The notes under the pieces were generated by a model that worked only from the letters and a program-made list of their open reading frames with translations, was not told where the DNA came from and ran no database searches. DNA of 64,000 nt, from contig JAULSU010000001.1 in the NCBI GenBank assembly GCA_030512335.1, positions 6,696,001 to 6,760,000 on the forward strand, written 5' to 3'. Below, piece after piece: positions 1 to 10,228 of the stretch; the first letter of the stretch is position 1, and the number at the start of each line of letters is the position of its first letter. Position numbers and translations under genes: made by a program. The stretch is from Immersiella caudata. Lineage: Eukaryota; Ascomycota; Sordariomycetes; Sordariales; Lasiosphaeriaceae.

Positions 1-122
1 AAGACTTTCGCGTACTCATGGGCATCCTGCTGCTGCATTGTCGTGAACCGGGGGATTGACAGGTCGGGGAGGTGCTTCCGGTACTCGCCGCCCACGGCAT
101 CTTGGGTCTCCTGGTTCACCAT
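1..122 (-). CDS. N-terminal fragment of unidentified protein (cut by left edge)
   Basis: Read on the minus strand, an ATG at 122 opens a frame that stays open to the edge of the window, about 40 codons. The peptide begins MVNQETQDAVGG and continues with charged and hydrophobic residues in a natural mixture. The ATG is preceded by CAACGAGC, an acceptable fungal start context, and no other in-frame ATG lies close upstream. The rest of the gene lies to the left, outside the window. The family is not recognisable from so short a piece, so no function is assigned. The overlapping plus-strand frame at 43–471 is rich in Arg and Ser, lacks any recognisable motif and is treated as a shadow. Confidence 0.4.
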   Translation of the reverse strand, partial: MVNQETQDAVGGEYRKHLPDLSIPRFTTMQQQDAHEYAKV

Positions 123-699
123 GCTCGTTGACTTCGTTTCTGGGAGGGTTTCAGGTCAATTGGTGGAAGGTCAGGTAATTGATGCTGAAGAGCAACACCA
201 GGGGACGTCAGGAGAAGGTCTGACATGGTCAAATGAGGACGCGCACGGCGCCATCTCGCCGGTTATTCAAATGTTGCCGAGACGCAGGCCGTCCTCAGGT
301 AAAACGATGTCCCGGCGTGCCTGGAGTCAACCGGGGGTATCTTGCGCGGGGAAGAGGAGCTTGAGCTGCCCCTCCCCCGCTTTCCTGGATGGTGGAGCGG
401 ATCGGCCCATGGTTCGTGGTCTGACATGGCGAAACGAGAGAAGCTTGATATTGCCGGACAGGAAACCGTAGGACTCCAAAAGATGGGGAAATCCGTGTTG
501 TAGGCAGCTATTCTGCAGTTGCTTCGCATTTTACTAGGTAGCTATCCCAGTCTCGCTGTCTGCTCTATCTCTCAGAGAGCTTGCCCAGTCCCTCGCTCCT
601 AGGAATAGCACAATGCTGCCGCAAACAACATACGTGACTTCCTGAAGCACTTTCCTTCACCGTTCGGCTCTCCCAGAACCTCCATGGGCCCCAATCCCT
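123..699. other. Intergenic, nothing recognised
   Basis: This stretch lies between the 5' end of the left-edge gene and the 3' end of the barrel-like gene. No coding frame with natural composition, RNA gene or repeat was seen. It should contain the promoter of the left-edge gene. Confidence 0.4.
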
Positions 700-1378
700 T
701 CACACTTCCCTAAACTCAACATGGAACAAGTCAACCGCCTTCCTCAAACTCCTCAGTTTATGGATATTTTTCACAATCACGCCATCCTCCATCGCCTTTG
801 CCTCCTCATGCGCCTCCACGCTCTTCCACCCAAGTAACAACCTCACCATCCCTTCCCCCTCCCCCTCCCCCTTCCCCTTCCCCTTCCCATATTCACCACC
901 AACCTCCTCTCCACCCCACTTGCCAACACCAACACCAACAACACCCCATAATACTCCTTTAAACTCTCCCCCTCTCCATCTACAGCTTCCAAAAACCGCC
1001 TCACATTCCCCTCAAATCCATCCTCTGCTCCAAAGCCCGTGAACACTTCCGTGCAGGGCGCCGTCAAAGGGAGCAGCGGATCTGAAGTTGCGTCAAACTC
1101 AAAAAGGAGGATCGATTCCTTATCAAGAAGGGGAGGTTTAGATGCATAAGACTGAGCCTCTTCAAGGGAGTTCCAGACTGGTGAGGTGGTGTCAGTGAGC
1201 TCTAACTGGTAGGGAGACACATGTGTCTCATACGTGAGCAAAAGACGCCAAAGCTGGGGTCTTCCTTCTTGGTGCCAAAGAAGAGTCTCCGATGCCATGG
1301 GAGCGTCTTGATGCCATGTTTCGGCGCGTCCTCGGTCAGGCGCAGAACGGCAAATACAGCAACAGTTGGCTGGGACAT
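700..1378 (-). pseudogene. Dimeric alpha/beta-barrel-like small protein, frame broken in a simple-sequence tract
   Basis: A gene of about 205 codons is visible on the minus strand. Exon 1 (1378–1234) starts MSQPTVAVFAVLRL. A canonical 56-nt intron (1178–1233) has donor GTATGA, branch site CTGAC and acceptor CACCAG. Exon 2 continues with WNSLEEAQSY and FEFDATSDPL. After an EYYG motif the frame drifts into an artificial-looking Leu/Val and Arg/Gly run. The neighbouring frame then carries the natural ending (MVRLLLGWKSVEAHEEAK to HVEFREV) and stops at 700–702. The two halves join if one base is gained or lost between about 915 and 950, within GTT and GGGGA repeats. The two halves resemble the duplicated antibiotic-monooxygenase-like barrel of small fungal hypothetical proteins. 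That assignment is by pattern only. The break could be an assembly error rather than true decay. Confidence 0.5.
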
Positions 1379-1404
1379 TGTGGTAACGGTGTTGCTTGAT
1401 GATT

Positions 1405-1430
1405 GAGAACAGGGAGAACAGGGAGAACAG
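1405..1430. repeat. Three tandem copies of a 9-bp unit
   Basis: The unit gagaacagg is repeated three times, the last copy lacking one base. It lies 27–52 bp upstream of the start codon of the barrel-like gene, so it is probably in its 5' leader. Confidence 0.7.
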
Positions 1431-2099
1431 TAAGCTTGGAAGGCGCGCAATCCTGAGCAAACTGGTCTTGCATCATGGTCACGTGTCACCCAAGGGAGAA
1501 GACGTGATGGGAGCCAATGTCTGACTGAAATTCCGAGCGTCAACCTATCTATGAACATATTGTAGAGAATCCACTGTCATCCCCATCGTTGACACAAATT
1601 CTCCTCAGTCGGCTCCCGTTGTCATTTTTTGTGAACAGGAACTGATGACGGATGCACGGCATAGGGCGTTGAGAACAGCACGACGTGTAGCATAACTGTT
1701 CCGTAGGAGACGCGACCAGCCCATAGCCCAGGACGTCTCTGCGTCCCCACAATCAAAAGCGTTCAAGGCCCAGTGGGCCGGGATTCACCTGGCTGACTGG
1801 GTCTAAAAGATCCCCCTCTGCGAGCCATCTCGTCAGTTATACTGTCAGGGGCACCGCACATGGGTACAACATACCGGCCGAGTCCGAGTTGCTGGCTCCG
1901 GAGCAAAGTAGCCTCTGCTGCGTACTCTTCTCACCTTGCTTGGCTGTGTGAAAAAAGTATCCAAGCATGTCGCCCTTACTATCGCGCTTCTCTCCTTCAG
2001 AAGGGATCCCGCTTGACGGGGTTGGCGCGCACGAAATATTCGGTAGACCATTCGAAAGCGCTTATTCGGGGTCTATTGCCGAGGGTCGTGGCGCCCCAT

Positions 2100-2125
2100 C
2101 AATGGGAGCTCGTGTGCTCCCATTG
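2100..2125. repeat. Perfect 10-bp inverted repeat with 6-nt loop
   Basis: CAATGGGAGC at 2100–2109 is followed by a 6-base loop and its exact reverse complement at 2116–2125. No gene is near. The role is unknown. Confidence 0.7.
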
Positions 2126-2542
2126 TGGTTACTTATTCGCCGCACACCTGTCAGCAGTCGTGTACCACTAAGAACCCTGTAAAAGATCCAAAAACACAAT
2201 CGGCCTCCCACCCTACGACCACCAGATTTCTGTTGATCCCTGGAAGTATTCCACATAGCCTCAAGGACATACGCGCGTAGGGCATTGTAGGGGTTTGGTC
2301 GTGCTGTCGACGCATCTGTCTCGGCTTCTCCACTGGCGTCGCGGTTGACCCCATCATAAGTCACGTAGTAGAAGACCAGTCTGACTGTCTGCTGTCTGCT
2401 TTCTTGCTGCCATGGTGATGATATGGGGCAGGTTGCCCCATAAACAAAACATCAAGGTACATCTATCGTGCTGACGGATAGAAGTACGAGCCGGGAGGGG
2501 AGGATCAATACCCAACCGGTTGACTGAGAAGTTAGCTCAGGG

Positions 2543-2568
2543 GCCTTTTAGCAAGTCCTGCCCAGGAC
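2543..2568 (+). repeat. Palindromic repeat motif, copy 1
   Basis: GCCTTTTA at 2543–2550 is followed, after a 4-nt spacer, by GTCCTGCCCAGGAC at 2555–2568. The second part is an inverted repeat of GTCCTG with a 2-nt centre. Confidence 0.75.
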
Positions 2569-2572
2569 ATAA

Positions 2573-2596
2573 GCCTTTTAACGTCCTGCTCAGGAC
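2573..2596 (+). repeat. Palindromic repeat motif, copy 2
   Basis: GCCTTTTA at 2573–2580 is followed, after 2 nt, by GTCCTGCTCAGGAC at 2583–2596. It lies 4 nt after copy 1 in the same orientation, with one base changed in the centre of the palindrome. Confidence 0.75.
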
Positions 2597-3074
2597 TAGA
2601 CTTCAGAAATAAGTCGTTTTCCTAGATGCACTGTCAGCGTCATCCTTCCCTGCTAATGGTGTAGGTTACTCACAAACGCGATACGCCGGCTGAACCCCGT
2701 GTGTTTACCCCTGAGCGGAAGCCAAGTAATACACCAACCCGAGATCGCGAACCGTTTATAACCACCAGTTGCCATACACGCGAGTTGAGTAGCGTGCAAA
2801 ATGCGTGCCCAAGTCGAAATGAGAAGACGTCATACATCCCATCCTACATAAGTCGCGAGACCTTGATCTTTGTCGTGCCCGAACGCCTCTGGGAAGGGTC
2901 GCGTGTACACATCGTTACTGTCCGAGAATGTCAGCTTTATCATTTGCGAGGGCATCGCGTTTGAAACCTACTCAAATGGCAGCCGGTATCGTACAACCCT
3001 CTAGCAATGCAAGCATACATTCATCGAGGTCATAACCCGCAGTTGGAAACCAAAATTAACCAACTACGCCATGG

Positions 3075-3099
3075 GCCTTTTAAGCGTCCTGCCCAGGAC
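3075..3099 (+). repeat. Palindromic repeat motif, copy 3
   Basis: GCCTTTTA at 3075–3082 is followed, after 3 nt, by GTCCTGCCCAGGAC at 3086–3099. It is about 480 bp from the first pair and in the same orientation. Confidence 0.75.
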
Positions 3100-4340
3100 G
3101 AGGTCTGACTGTGTGTCGGTGGTCCTCAAAGTTGCCAAGCTAGATATCTGCCAGAGTATTGCACCCATCGCACAGACAGCGGTGATGCGGGGTGCCGAAT
3201 CCGGCCGACGTCATGGAAACGGACATCCGTGGTTGTTGGTAGCAGGCTGAGAGGTGGGGATCAGTGAAAGGCTTTCGCTGGAGATGTGTCATAGACTAAT
3301 CCTACGTGTGGACAAGTGCCATTGAATCTAGCTGCTGTTGGGCCGGCTGTCTGGCTAGGTGATCTCGTCACGGCAACCTAATGGCAGCCCCCCGTCACGA
3401 GGTGACTGCGAACAGTCGCCATCAGGGATTTCTGATCATCGCCAAAGTAACGCCGTTCCAATAATGATGGAACATATGTCGGTTCGATGGAAAATAGGTG
3501 AATTACTGATGGAAGCTTTCGAACGCTGTTGGGCGAGGAGGGAAAGAGGGGAGAGTTCAAAGGTGGAAGTGCAATCACGTCCAGGTGATTGACGCTGAAG
3601 ACCCACATCAGTTGGCCAATTAATCCCCTCCAAGCAACGCCTCACTGCCTAATCAGCACCCGGACCGACGCCGATTCGGTTGAAGTCGGCAACGCTCACG
3701 GTTCACCTGGCAATGGGCTGCTGTTTTCTCTTCATCTTGCTCTCTCCCAAGAGCCCGACCTAGTTTTTCAAGCGGGATTTTGCGTGAACGAGACCACGGA
3801 GACGCATAAGCTTGTAGCCGCTAGCGTGGCCACTGCGTGTGTGTGACCTGTGATGCTGGTGAGAAAGACCAACACTGTGCTCGCCGATTTCATCCCGGCT
3901 GCGGCGTAGGCTGGGAAAAACACCCCTTTCCTCCCTTTTGATTCATATGTGGCATTGCTCGGTATGGCTGCATGGTATCCGGGTGGTTATGGGCCTTGAT
4001 GCTGAGGGGCAGGGCGCTCTTGAGTGCGAGGACCAAATGGCCGTCGGCGCAGAGCAAAAAGACAAGAGTTAGGGATGCGCAAGACTGAGATTCTCCGGTT
4101 ATCTAGGTAACATCTAAATTCGCTGAGCATTGTCTCTGTTGGTCAGGAGAGGTGGCCCCAGGGTCTCCAGCTCCCCAGGTCGTTCCTTCCAAGCTACTCT
4201 GTTTGACATGAGCCAGGTTGTGACTTCCCTCGAAGCAATCAGCTCCGCCCATATCCACGAAGGAGACAGATCCCGGCGAACTTCAACGCCCAGTTTCACA
4301 ATTTTAGTCGACTCGTATCTGAATCTCATTCCTATCCGTC

Positions 4341-5698
4341 ATGTCATCGCAGTTATCCGATACATCTACCGTGTTCGAGCGATCTCTAGACGACTCGCAG
4401 CTATCCTCACAGTTGTCAGATCTCTTGACAGAGTCCCAGTCTGATCCGCTCAAGCCAGACCGCCTGCGAGATGCCCTCACCAGCGGTTGGAGCAGCTACC
4501 TGAGCGCGCAGCACACCAGTCGCGAGGTCGCCACCTTGAAGCGACACCTCGAGGACCAAGTCAAAAAAGTTAACAGCTCTCTTACGCTATTGAAACGCGA
4601 CCTCTCGGACCACCAGCAACTGACGACAACCGCCGCTGCGGAAACGAAAAAAAGGGCAGAGCAGCTGAGCTCAGAAGTGCGGCAGCTCGCACCGCTTCGA
4701 GACGTCCTACCTCCTCTGCAACAGGATGTGCAGTCCAAACATGAGCAAGTCACAAGCGCACTGGCAGACATGGTCGGCAATGTAGGGAGGCTGCAGGGGA
4801 AGATGGAGGGGATGGACATGCTTGTCTCTGCGGACATCAGCTCTATCCGGCAACAGTACAACACGGCGCTCGAGGCGATTGGATTTCTTTCGGGTGAAGT
4901 TCAAGAACTCAAGGCAGAGAAGGTCGCCGCGGAACAGAAAATTGCCACTCTTGAGAGCCAACTGAGTGCAGTAGAGGCCCGGCAGGAGTTGCCAGAGGGC
5001 GCAGTGGAGCTCCTGAATCAGCTCCTTCTCCGGCAAGATGAGCTTGTGCAGGCGTTGGAGCGTCTCGGCCAGGGCATTGATCAAATCCACACTGCGCCCA
5101 GCAACGGCGTTAATGGTTCCAGTAATGGAGAGGAAGAGATGCCGGATTGTGCGTAATCACAGCCCCCCTTTACCCGAATTGACGTAATAACCTGCTTCCA
5201 GGCATAGTTGTGAATTCTCCGTCCGGCTCTGAAAACAATAGCCAGGTCTCCCTTGGCAGTACTCCTTCGCCGACAGTCAAGCATAAAAGGGCAGGCAAGG
5301 GTAGTCAGGCGCCGGGGACAAATCGAGCGCTATCTCCTCCTAGCAGCGACTTGAAGACCCTCCTGCTGCATTACCGCGAGGAATATAAAAAAAGACAGCC
5401 GAGATCCGACGTAGAATTTGTTTGGACCTTCATCGAGTCCATCGACGACCGCGCCTTGTCCACCCACATACAGACGTCTCTCGCGGCCATGTCCTCACAA
5501 TGGGTGACTATGAAACCGGGCCTACGGCGAAAGGCGAGTGGTCGCTGCGTCAATATCCGACAAGGGCTGACGTGGAAGGGGTTCCAGAGGGTGTTGTTGA
5601 AGATGCCTCCAAGGGCAGCCACGGAACCGCCCGAGGATGTAGCTCGCGGACAGCTGAGGACTCGAGAATATGACCGCCGGGGTAAATTAATGTACTAG
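4341..5698 (+). CDS. Coiled-coil protein of unknown function
   Basis: Two exons, 4341–5148 and 5202–5698, give about 434 residues. The 53-nt intron has donor GTGCGT and acceptor TTCCAG. A second in-frame AG lies 6 nt further on, so a form two residues shorter is possible. The N-terminus is Ser-rich. A Trp near residue 50 opens a helical segment, and a long heptad-like coiled coil runs from about 60 to 240. A Ser/Pro/Asn linker follows, then a basic C-terminal part containing YREEYKKRQPRSDVEFVW. No enzyme motif is present. The architecture fits a structural or chromosomal coiled-coil protein. A resemblance to meiotic Mer2/IHO1 proteins is discussed as a hypothesis only. The gene is convergent with the GH16 gene. 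Confidence 0.75.
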
Positions 5699-6149
5699 AA
5701 AAAGGGTATTGTAAGTGGGCCGCGCTATGGGAGCTATGGGCAAGTCTAATGTGGTATGACTCTCGGTCTTGTTATGGGAGCATTGCCAGAAATTGCATTT
5801 GTCTCCATGTCTCGTGGTGTGTGTCAAGGGACACATACCCGAGAGGTATATTCATGATGTGGCCGGACAATTGGTGCATCTTTTAATGCAATATGGTAGT
5901 CAAGACAAGAGACTGTTGAACTCGGGCATTTCGTCTATCTCTAGGGCCTCGGAGACGGCGCAAATATTTACAAGAAAATCCTATAACCGCGTAAGAATCG
6001 TTACTTTGCGTGCTTTGTCAACAGCACCACATAGCAAATTTACCCAAATCCCACAACACCACAAACGCCAACATCCAAATAAAAAGCAAGCAATACTTTC
6101 ACCTTCCAGTTCTATCCATTACTCTCTCCCGCCTGCTCAACAGGCCACC
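5699..6149. other. Convergent intergenic region
   Basis: About 450 bp between the 3' ends of the coiled-coil and GH16 genes, expected to hold both 3' UTRs. Short frames in it look non-coding. Confidence 0.5.
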
Positions 6150-7238
6150 TCATTCCCTCCCCAACACCCTCAACCCCCTCCTCCTCTCAAACCCATTCCC
6201 ATTCCCATTCCCCCGCCCACCCCCATGCTCGGTCCCATTCCCCTTCCCACTACCATCCCTCTGAAACACCTTAATCTCATTGATAATCCAATACGCGTTC
6301 GTAAACGCCTCCGGATTCTCCCCCACAAACTCCTCGCACGTCGCCGCCTTTGCTTTGCACTCGCTATTCGCGTCCCAAATAGCTGGGTTGCCGGCCCAAT
6401 CACCGCAGAGCGACGTGTTGATGATGATGCTCTGATCCTTGAAGGCCTCCGAAATGGAACACCCCGCTGATACGAACTTTGCCAGCGGCTGGCCGAATTT
6501 AGATGGATCAGGTGAGTTGGTGGAGAGGGTGTTGTTTACGAGCGGTGAGTTGCGGGGAAAGAACCAGACAGAGATGGTTTCGTCGGTCCATTCCATGGCG
6601 TAGACGCCACCGCCATTGGCGTTAAAGTCCGCGCCGAAGGTAGAGGGAGAGTCCGCGGCTTGTTTGCAGCCGGTGTGGCCGATGCAATCGTCGGTGACGA
6701 GGCGAGTTCGGGCGAGAGAGCCGGCGTTGCCGACTTTGCAGGTGGAGCCAGTATGCAGGACGACAAAGTTGTGGTTTTGGTTGTTTACGCCCTCGATGAT
6801 GTCGATTTCGCCGTTGTCAGGCCATTTCCCTTTGCTAAAGGTCCAGAAGGCCGGCCAGAGACCGCAGCCTTGGGATTCTCCGGTGCCAGCAGGCATATGC
6901 TTGATGTCGGCGATGAAGAGGCCGCGATTCCATGCTTTTTTGGACTCAACACGGGTGGAAGAACGACCGGCTGTGTTGGATTTGGCTTTGTAGTCAACTC
7001 CTAAATAGACCCCGCCAGACGCGTAGCCAGCGAGGCCCTCCCTGTTGGCGGTTCTGGCGTCGACATAGGTAACGAAGCCGTGTGTCGGATCACCTTGAGA
7101 GTAGAAGTCGAACTCGCGGAAGAAGTTGGTCGTGTTGAAGGAGTCTTTGAGAGTGTAGCCACCACTGGGGGTTGGGGGTTTGCGAGCAGCTGTGAGAACT
7201 GCGCTGGCAGCCCAAAGGAGGGCTGTTGAGGCGATCAT
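6150..7238 (-). CDS. Secreted GH16 endo-1,3(4)-beta-glucanase
   Basis: A single exon encodes 362 residues. The N-terminal 18 or so residues form a signal peptide (MIASTALLWAASAVLTA). The active-site motif GEIDIIEG lies at residues 143–150. This is the ExDxxE signature of glycoside hydrolase family 16, with Glu144 as predicted nucleophile, Asp146 as helper and Glu149 as acid/base. Tyr, Trp and Gly positions around it (GLWPAFWTF, YAMEWTDETISVWFFP) fit the fungal laminarinase-type subfamily. It would cut mixed or beta-1,3 glucans at the cell wall or outside the cell. The last 35 residues are Gly/Asn/Arg-rich with no GPI signal, so the protein is probably soluble. The start is the first Met, directly before the signal peptide. 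Confidence 0.9.
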   Translation of the reverse strand: MIASTALLWAASAVLTAARKPPTPSGGYTLKDSFNTTNFFREFDFYSQGDPTHGFVTYVDARTANREGLAGYASGGVYLGVDYKAKSNTAGRSSTRVESKKAWNRGLFIADIKHMPAGTGESQGCGLWPAFWTFSKGKWPDNGEIDIIEGVNNQNHNFVVLHTGSTCKVGNAGSLARTRLVTDDCIGHTGCKQAADSPSTFGADFNANGGGVYAMEWTDETISVWFFPRNSPLVNNTLSTNSPDPSKFGQPLAKFVSAGCSISEAFKDQSIIINTSLCGDWAGNPAIWDANSECKAKAATCEEFVGENPEAFTNAYWIINEIKVFQRDGSGKGNGTEHGGGRGNGNGNGFERRRGLRVLGRE

Positions 7239-10228
7239 AGTGATAGTGTATATCTCCTGGAGATTTTGATGTTCTGATGACTTGTTGGGCTTGATGTGAT
7301 TCTGAGGGGATCGTGGAGAGCGCGTCGAGCGGCTTTAGTACTCAATAAAACGAGCAGAGAGAGACAACGATCCAGCGTAGGTCTCCCGTGTGATGAGTTG
7401 GTCGTAAATTCAGACCTGCGAGTCACAATGAGCTGTGCCAACTGGATGGTATTTTCGAAGAAAGAAGGCAGGGCACGTGTGAAAAAGAGAGCCCGTCACA
7501 CAATAGCCAACAGGCCTATTGTACAATAAGAGTTGAATAATAGATGAAGTGACAGGGGTTGGCAACAATAGTCCAGTGGGTTCCTGCCCGGGAAATCCCA
7601 CGAAGAAGAGATGATCTCGTACGACCAACGTAGACAAGAAAGAAACCGAAGCCAGCTACCATCTCGGTAGAAAACTCAGCATGACCCAGACGAGGACCCT
7701 GAGGTCTTATGAGAGAGGTGAGTAAAACCCGCTCCCAACACCCATCCAATATTTCGCCCCAACCTACCAGCATCTCGGCCGCGAAGAGTCAGTCCCGTGG
7801 CACTAACACCAATAGATGCCTTGCCGTGTTTGCCAGCACGTCCCTCAAAGGACACCTATCAGACCCGGCATTCATGACAAGAAACGGTCGTGTCCGAATA
7901 TACCCTCGTTCGAAGCGCCTCGAAGACCCAAGGGAACCCCAGCGCGGGGGCTCCGTGGTTGGAGCCGAGCGTGAGGAAGCGAGAAACGAAAAACAAGAAA
8001 CAAAACACTGGCCACCCATAGCCGCGGCGACATCCCAACACTCGTCGGGTGTTTCAAGGCTGTGGAGATAGCCGTCGAGCATATCGTTGACCTGGCCAGG
8101 ATGATTCGACGCGCGCAGCCCGTGTTTCGAGGTACCCGGTTCAGTCCCAACTCCTTCACCCAGCGATATGTCGTCGATGCGCTGGGCGGAGAAACCAGAG
8201 CCAATCGCCCGCGGATTGAAAGCCCCAAGTGAAGATGGGAACTGATTGGCTGGCAGAGCTGGGGTGGGTGACAGACCCACTGTGCACCAGTACCAGCTGG
8301 CCCGGGCGCTGTATCTACACGTCTGCAACTCCAACTTCACATTTCATCTCCAGATTCAGTATCCTCATTCAACTAACAAAAGACTTGGGTTTTCCCATAA
8401 GCAAAGCTGTTCCTATTCGTACTTGGATGCTTCCCAGTTGTTGATGTTATGCAAAACCACAAATCCCTTTCCCCATCCGGGTTCCATAGCACCCCCACCG
8501 ACGCCCCTCCCCCGCATGTTCACCCGCTGCAGCTCCAGTGCAACCAGGCACCGCCTCAACGACCCGCGTCGAGGTCGGAGACGCTGGCGACTATGTTAGG
8601 GCTCGAAACTCTAGATATCACGGAGATTTTGGTGATCCTGGGGGCTCGAGAACCGGAGACTGCGCATTCTCAGTGATCTCAGAGACTTCAAAAACCCCAC
8701 TGATAAAACACAACGCTACAAAGAACATTTATCAGTCAAGCAAAATAAGTTCAGCTGGGTCTTGGAATTCGGGAGATGGCTTTCAGGGTCGGACTTTACC
8801 TCTTGGAGCTCTGGATCTGGTATTTGGAGTCGTGCTGAGAAGGGTGAAAGGGCATAAGATCCTCTTTATCTCGTCTGTGGTAGTTGAAGATCAGTCAAAT
8901 GCAGCAAGAGATATACCCATGCTGTGTATTTCCAATTTGTTGTTGATAGAGATTTAATGGTTTTAAACTACCAAGACTCGACACGAGGTGCTGTCGACCT
9001 GAGCGGACGAGTGCATGCTTTCGAGGACATCTACAGACATGTAGCCTCAAGGTACGACATCGAAGCCTGTGTATGTCATTCAGGGTCTCCTACGATCAAG
9101 TAGGTAGTACCTGTCGTTTTGTACGGAGCAGATGTCCCCTTTCTTCTGGCTGAAGTCTTCACCCGTCCCTGTATGTAAAAAGATTGTAAAGAGAGCATCT
9201 CCTCAATTGTGTCGTTGCATTGATGTTTTGGACGAGACCCCAGCCAGTTACACAGCAATTTCCAACCCAAGTCGTCGGTCTGTCCTCAAAATATGTTTAT
9301 ATTAAGGTATACGCAGCAACTGTCAGTCACCTGCTGTGGCACTGTCTCTGCACCCCCCCACCACCCCCTGTTTAAATTACATGCGCCGCATCAAGCATCA
9401 TGGCGTGAGACATCGTCACGGACGAACATGAACGGACGTACGGCGCAGGAGATGAGGTGGCTTGCGCTGACCTCTCTCCCCGAAGTTGACTCGTGACCTG
9501 CCATGGTATTCTTTGCCCCTGTTGCTCACCTGACCACCTTATCATAGGTAGGAAGGTTAAGAGGTTTGGCAAGGAACTAACCCAGACACCATCACGCATC
9601 AGTCAAATGCTCAAGTGGAACCGACGTCATCTTGGTCGAAAAAAGACATTATTGCTTCAATTCGCCTCGTCCATCTCATTCTGCCATCTCTATGGTCATC
9701 CATCCATCCCTGTAGCCGTCGCCTATCCAGAGCAGACACTGTCCGGCTCCCTTCGTACCCCTATATCTAAGGTACATGTGCTCTTCCTTCCTTTAGACTT
9801 GAGAGCGCCGCGCTTGGTGTGAAAATGCCAAGGGCCGTAACGTGGAATGAATAATACTCCTGTACAGATGCATGCTCCGTATGTTTCCTTTATCCTCAGT
9901 ACTCCGCGGGCCTGGCGCAAGGTGGATTGCTTGCGCAGAAAATAAATGTGCCTGGTGGTTCTTTCAACAGGCTTATCAATATGTGTAATGAAGCGAATAG
10001 CATAACCGACACCGAATCCTGCTCGGGAGGGAATGTTTGGCACAGCTGGTGACTTGCTGTTGCCACCGGGTGCCCTTCGTGACGCCGTGTGCGAACAGGA
10101 TGGGTCGTAGTAAAACAGAGTTTTTGTGGGAGAATATCACCGCCCCTGAGCTGCCGAGAAATGGGCCGACATCGTGTTGGGGGACGGGTCGTCGTGGGTA
10201 TCATGTCCGCATCTGATCGTGCGACGTC
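7239..10228. other. Gene-poor stretch with one weak coding-like segment
   Basis: About 3 kb upstream of the GH16 gene and downstream of the MNN10-type gene. Apart from the segment at 8017–8232 described separately, open frames are short and unconvincing. No tRNA or mobile element was recognised. Confidence 0.4.
8017..8232 (+). other. Coding-like segment, unassigned
   Basis: A plus-strand frame open from about 7975 and ending at a TGA (8230–8232) reads as a natural amphipathic helix (CFKAVEIAVEHIVDLARMIRR) followed by a basic tail. Third-position base use is coding-like. A possible acceptor (CCCATAG) lies at its left end, but splicing there does not join cleanly to an upstream exon and no start codon was found. 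The opposite strand also has an open, coding-like frame here (7789–8340). Neither is recognised. It could be a gene fragment. Confidence 0.2.

Larger units (their letters stand above)
1431..4340. other. Gene-poor stretch with inverted repeats
   Basis: About 2.9 kb without a supportable gene. Open frames here are short and of unnatural composition. It contains a perfect hairpin at 2100–2125 and three copies of a palindromic motif at 2543–2596 and 3075–3099, listed separately. No transposase fragment was recognised. Confidence 0.5.
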
